64,000 nt of DNA, from positions 124,001-188,000 of the forward strand of contig NZ_JACDTY010000013.1 of NCBI RefSeq assembly GCF_013520985.1, read 5' to 3'. Below the pieces are notes generated by a model. It was not told the origin of the DNA. It saw only the letters and a list, made by a program, of their open reading frames with translations, and ran no database searches. The DNA is from Mesorhizobium neociceri. Its GTDB lineage: Bacteria; Pseudomonadota; Alphaproteobacteria; Rhizobiales; Rhizobiaceae. The translations under genes were made by a program, and so were the position numbers. This document shows positions 60,882-64,000 of this stretch, in pieces. Each line of letters begins with the position of its first letter. The stretch's first letter is position 1.

Positions 60882-61757
60882 ATGAAGCTTCGCGTTTTGC
60901 TGGCGATCGCGCTGGTCGGGTTGGGCGCTGCCGGCTGCGGCCTCGACTGGCACATCGGCACGATGCTGATCGCCCGCGCGCCCCGACAAGCTCTGGTGGC
61001 GCCGGGTGACCTGCCCGTCGAGCGCGTCGTGCTCGATCAGGCCGATGCGCCCGAGTTGGTCGGCTGGGTGGCTGATCGAAAGGGTAGTTGCGGTGCCATC
61101 GTCCTGCTGCACGGGCGCGGCGCCAACAGGCTGGCCCTGGTTCAAAGAGCGAAACTTTTGTTCGATGCTGGCTATTCCGTCGTCCTGTTCGACCTGTCGG
61201 GGCATGGCGAGAGCGGCGGCGCCATCCAGGGCTTCGGTTATTCAGAAGGGCAGGACGCCGCCCGCATCATCGCGTTTGCACGGCAACGTTTCCCCGGCCA
61301 GAAGCTTGGCGCGGTCGGCTCCTCGCTTGGCGCCGCCGCTTTCGTCTTTGCAGCACAGCAAGCGGCTGCCGACGCTTATGTGCTGGAGCAACTTTACGCG
61401 ACACTGCGAGAGACGACGGCATGGCGCATGCCTTTCCACGTCTGGCGCGGTTTGCAGGCCGATGTGCTTTTGGCGCAGATGCCGCTCCGTCTCGGCCTGA
61501 GCGTCGACGGCGTCAGGCCGGTCGAGCGCCTCGGCAAGATCGGCAAGCCGCTGATGCTGCTTGCGGGCAGCACCGATCCCTTCATCGATCGTGGGCAGGT
61601 GCTGGCGCTGCAGAATGCCGCCGCAGGCTCACAACTGGTCTGGTTCGAAGGAGCAGGCCATGTCGACCTGCTGCGCTACAACCAGCCACGCTATCGCGAC
61701 GCGGTCCTTCCCTTCCTTGCCACAAAGCTTTGCCGGACGAGTACCGACAATGGCTGA
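60882..61757 (+). CDS. Alpha/beta hydrolase
   Basis: The 291-residue protein starts with a membrane or signal segment (LRVLLAIALVGLGAAGC) and has the alpha/beta hydrolase features: IVLLHGRGANR (oxyanion loop), the nucleophile elbow GAVGSSLGAAAF with Ser, an acid in STDPFIDRG, and the terminal His in GAGHVDLLRY. It may be membrane-attached through the N-terminal Cys, though the lipobox is imperfect. Substrate unknown. It follows copy 2 of the DUF3828-like genes by 28 bp. Confidence 0.82.
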   Translation: MKLRVLLAIALVGLGAAGCGLDWHIGTMLIARAPRQALVAPGDLPVERVVLDQADAPELVGWVADRKGSCGAIVLLHGRGANRLALVQRAKLLFDAGYSVVLFDLSGHGESGGAIQGFGYSEGQDAARIIAFARQRFPGQKLGAVGSSLGAAAFVFAAQQAAADAYVLEQLYATLRETTAWRMPFHVWRGLQADVLLAQMPLRLGLSVDGVRPVERLGKIGKPLMLLAGSTDPFIDRGQVLALQNAAAGSQLVWFEGAGHVDLLRYNQPRYRDAVLPFLATKLCRTSTDNG

Positions 61758-61764
61758 CGCCTGC

Positions 61765-62226
61765 TCAGCCGCGTCCGCGATAAGGGGCAACACCGGTGTC
61801 GGGCAGCCAGGCGCCTTCCGGCGACGCGCCGGTCTGCCAGAAGACATCGATCGGAATGCCGCCACGCGGATACCAATAGCCGCCTATACGCAACCACAGC
61901 GGCTTGGTAGCCGCCACAATGCGGCGGCCGATCATCACGGTGCAGTCTTCATGGAAAGCGCCATGGTTGCGAAACGAGGTCATGAACAGCTTGAGCGACT
62001 TCGATTCCACCAGCGCCGCATCGGGTGCGTAGTCGATGACGATATGGGCGAAATCCGGCTGTCCGGTGACCGGGCAGAGCGAAGTGAACTCCGGGCAGGT
62101 GAAGCGCACGATCGCCGGCGGCCCGTCGCCGCGCTGGAACGGCACGGTCTCCAGGACCGCAGTTTCTGGGCTCTGTGGCGGCTCGACATGGGCGCCGAGC
62201 TGGGTGAGGGTTTTGGTATCGATCAT
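61765..62226 (-). CDS. queF: NADPH-dependent 7-cyano-7-deazaguanine (preQ0) reductase
   Basis: The 153-residue protein has the QueF motifs FTSLCPVTGQPDF, with the nucleophilic Cys51, and ESKSLKLFMTSFRNHGAFHED, with the substrate-binding Glu and the NADPH-site residues. It is the short, single-domain type, common in alphaproteobacteria. It reduces preQ0 to preQ1 for queuosine in tRNA. No preQ1 riboswitch structure was found in the 60-bp upstream region, which it shares with the divergent flavin oxidoreductase. Confidence 0.94.
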   Translation of the reverse strand: MIDTKTLTQLGAHVEPPQSPETAVLETVPFQRGDGPPAIVRFTCPEFTSLCPVTGQPDFAHIVIDYAPDAALVESKSLKLFMTSFRNHGAFHEDCTVMIGRRIVAATKPLWLRIGGYWYPRGGIPIDVFWQTGASPEGAWLPDTGVAPYRGRG

Positions 62227-62286
62227 GGGCGGGGTCTCTTTCAATTTTCGCCGCTCATTAGCACAAATTAAGACAACAGGAAGACG

Positions 62287-64000
62287 ATGACCAGCAACGA
62301 TCCGCTTCTCCAGCCCTACCAGCTCAAGCATCTGACGCTGAAGAACCGGGTGATGTCGACCAGCCATGAGCCGGCCTATTCCGAGGACGGCATGCCGAAA
62401 CAGCGCTATCGGCTCTACCACGCCGAAAAGGCCAAGGGCGGCATGGCGCTGACCATGACCGCAGGCTCGGCCATCGTCTCGCGTGACAGTCCCGCTGCCT
62501 TCGGCAATCTGCATGTCTATGACGACCGCATCGTGCCGTGGCTGGCCGAGCTCGCGGATGCCTGCCACGAGCATGACTGCAAGGTGATGATCCAGATCAC
62601 CCATCTCGGCCGCCGCACCGGCTGGAACAAGGCCGACTGGCTGCCGGTGCTGTCGGCCTCGCCGGTGCGCGAGCCGGCGCATCGCGCCTTCCCCAAGACC
62701 ATAGAGGACTGGGACATCGAGCGCATCGTCGCCGACTATGCGTCGGCCGCGCAGCGCTGCCAGGCCGCCGGTCTCGACGGTATCGAGTTCGAATCCTACG
62801 GTCATCTGATGGATGGCTTCTGGTCGCCGGCGACCAACCACCGCGACGACGAGTTCGGTGGTTCGCTCGACAACCGGCTGCGCTTCACCGACATGGTGCT
62901 GGATGCGGTGCGGGCAGCGGTCGGCGACAAGTTTGTCGTCGGCATCCGCATGGTGGCCGACGAGGATTTCGAAAAAGGCCTGTCGAAGGCGGAGGGCATC
63001 GAGATCGCCCGGCGGCTGGCTGGCTCCGGCAAGGTCGATTTCCTCAACATCATCCGCGGCTCGATCGAGACCGACGCGGCGCTCACCAAGGTCATCCCGG
63101 TCACCGGCATGCGTTCCTCACCGCATCTCGATTTCGCCGGTGAGGTGAGGGCGGCGACGAAGTTCCCGACCTTCCACGCGGCGCGGATTTCCGACGTTGC
63201 CACTGCGCGCCATGCCATCGCGACGGGAAAACTCGACATGGTCGGCATGACCCGCGCCCATATCGCCGATCCGCACATCATCAAGAAGGTCATGGAAGGT
63301 CGCGAACACGAGATCCGCCCTTGCGTCGGCGCCACCTATTGCCTCGACCGCATCTATGAAGGCGGCGAAGCGCTGTGTGTCCACAATGCGGCGACCGGTC
63401 GCGAGGCCGAAATTCCGCACATCATCGCCAGGACGGAAGGCGCCAAACGCAAAGTGGTGGTCGTCGGTGCTGGCGTCGGCGGGCTGGAGGCGGCCCGCGT
63501 CATGGCTGAACGCGGCCACCATGTCACCGTGCTCGAAGCCTCCGGTCAGGCTGGCGGCCAGGTTCGGTTGGCGACGCAGAACCCGCGCCGCAAGGAGCTG
63601 ATCGGCATCATCGACTGGCGGCTGGCCGAGCTCGACCGGCTCGGCGTCGAGATCCGCTACGATACCTGGGCGGAGCAGGACGACGTGCTGGCGCTGTCGC
63701 CCGATGTTGTGGTGGTCGCCACCGGCGGCCTGCCGCAAAACCCGCCGCTGACATCAGGCGACAATCTCGTGACATCGAGTTGGGACATCATGGCCGGCAG
63801 CGTCAAGCCGGCTGAGAATGTGCTGCTCTTTGACGACAATGGCGGCCATCAGGGCATGGGCGCGGCGGAGCTGATCGCCAATGCCGGGTCAAAGCTGGAG
63901 CTGGTTTCGCCGGAACGTTTCTTCGCCCCGGAAATGGGCGGCATGAACCACGTGCCCTACATGCGCGCCTTTCAGGAAAAGGGCGTCACCATCACCATCA
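62287..64000 (+). CDS. NADH:flavin oxidoreductase / N-methyl amino-acid demethylase-like (3' partial)
   Basis: The reading frame from ATG 62287 is open to the window end (571 codons). It has an OYE-type TIM barrel (MIQITHLGRRTGW; DGIEFESYGHL; HLMDGFWSPATNHRDDEFGG; GSLDNRLRF), an iron-sulfur region and a second dinucleotide-binding part (VVVVGAGVGGLEAARV). The order is that of trimethylamine dehydrogenase, DgcA and N-methylproline demethylase StcD. The Cys cluster reads CVGATYC then a further Cys 12 residues on, so one of the four usual cysteines is replaced by Ala. A role in betaine or N-methylproline breakdown is inferred. The C-terminus is not in the window. Confidence 0.85.
   Translation, partial: MTSNDPLLQPYQLKHLTLKNRVMSTSHEPAYSEDGMPKQRYRLYHAEKAKGGMALTMTAGSAIVSRDSPAAFGNLHVYDDRIVPWLAELADACHEHDCKVMIQITHLGRRTGWNKADWLPVLSASPVREPAHRAFPKTIEDWDIERIVADYASAAQRCQAAGLDGIEFESYGHLMDGFWSPATNHRDDEFGGSLDNRLRFTDMVLDAVRAAVGDKFVVGIRMVADEDFEKGLSKAEGIEIARRLAGSGKVDFLNIIRGSIETDAALTKVIPVTGMRSSPHLDFAGEVRAATKFPTFHAARISDVATARHAIATGKLDMVGMTRAHIADPHIIKKVMEGREHEIRPCVGATYCLDRIYEGGEALCVHNAATGREAEIPHIIARTEGAKRKVVVVGAGVGGLEAARVMAERGHHVTVLEASGQAGGQVRLATQNPRRKELIGIIDWRLAELDRLGVEIRYDTWAEQDDVLALSPDVVVVATGGLPQNPPLTSGDNLVTSSWDIMAGSVKPAENVLLFDDNGGHQGMGAAELIANAGSKLELVSPERFFAPEMGGMNHVPYMRAFQEKGVTITI

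Noticed and set aside
62227..62286. preQ1 riboswitch before queF
   Set aside because: The 60 bp upstream have no pseudoknot-like C-rich loop with A-rich tail pattern that I could recognise, and the space is shared with a divergent gene.

Overview
The window looks like chromosomal DNA from a rhizobial alphaproteobacterium, most likely Mesorhizobium or a close relative. The reasons are high GC coding sequence, Rhizobiales-type conserved families (DUF2093, DUF4170, a DUF374 acyltransferase between DUF4170 and waaA, TIGR01459 HAD, DUF2189), two TadG-like von Willebrand proteins, and two kinds of dispersed palindromic repeat of the style common in Mesorhizobium intergenic DNA. The genus is inferred from protein resemblance, not computed. 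No rRNA, tRNA, CRISPR array, integrase or intact insertion sequence was seen.

Layout. 1-3512: end of a MarR-GNAT fusion, a frameshifted HNH nuclease gene, an AraC/GyrI regulator and a flavin amine oxidase. 3814-7374: a MarR-emrA-emrB drug-efflux set with a clear operator. 7674-12683: a PAS-PAS-GAF-GGDEF-EAL c-di-GMP protein, a CAP lipoprotein, a DUF2189 membrane protein and a LysE exporter. 12790-16866: two tandem TadG-like vWA proteins. 17209-21691: HAD hydrolase, ribF, HdeD-like protein, SlyD-like FKBP, a 5'-truncated flavodoxin and a MipA/OmpV porin. 21968-29256: ileS, a lipoprotein, tadA, an RluB-type pseudouridine synthase with long low-complexity arms, and rsmD. 29542-33301: an operon of two M16 peptidases (one catalytic, one not) and a patatin. 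33560-34096: a DHFR-like reductase.

34398-37555 is the most distinctive region: an AT-richer two-gene operon, overlapping by 4 bp, encoding a 784-residue protein (PD-(D/E)xK-like N-terminus, central DGQHR motif, C-terminal Swt1/HEPN-like domain with RNIAAH) and a Dam-family DNA adenine methyltransferase. It lies between ordinary housekeeping genes and reads like a compact modification-linked defence cassette that I cannot match to a named system.

37611-47750 is conserved core: EEP phosphatase plus cardiolipin synthase, efp and its lysylation enzyme epmA (divergent), PmbA/TldE, an inositol-phosphatase family enzyme, and an envelope cluster DUF4170-DUF374 acyltransferase-waaA-lpxK. 47865-53508: an unknown membrane-anchored protein, a LysR/EamA divergent pair, an unknown secreted protein downstream of a G10 tract, DUF1905 and mutL. 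53779-58046: a LysR regulator divergent from a non-pyrrolysine MttB-family methyltransferase and an orphan family-5 solute-binding protein. 58142-61757: small secreted proteins (two DUF3828-like, one beta-helix) and an alpha/beta hydrolase. 61765-64000: queF and a truncated-by-window OYE-type demethylase. The MttB-type and OYE-type enzymes, though 6 kb apart, both suggest use of N-methylated compounds such as betaines.

Most genes were called by recognising family motifs in the translations; start sites were adjusted where a Shine-Dalgarno or family length supported it. All identifications are from reading alone, without database searches.
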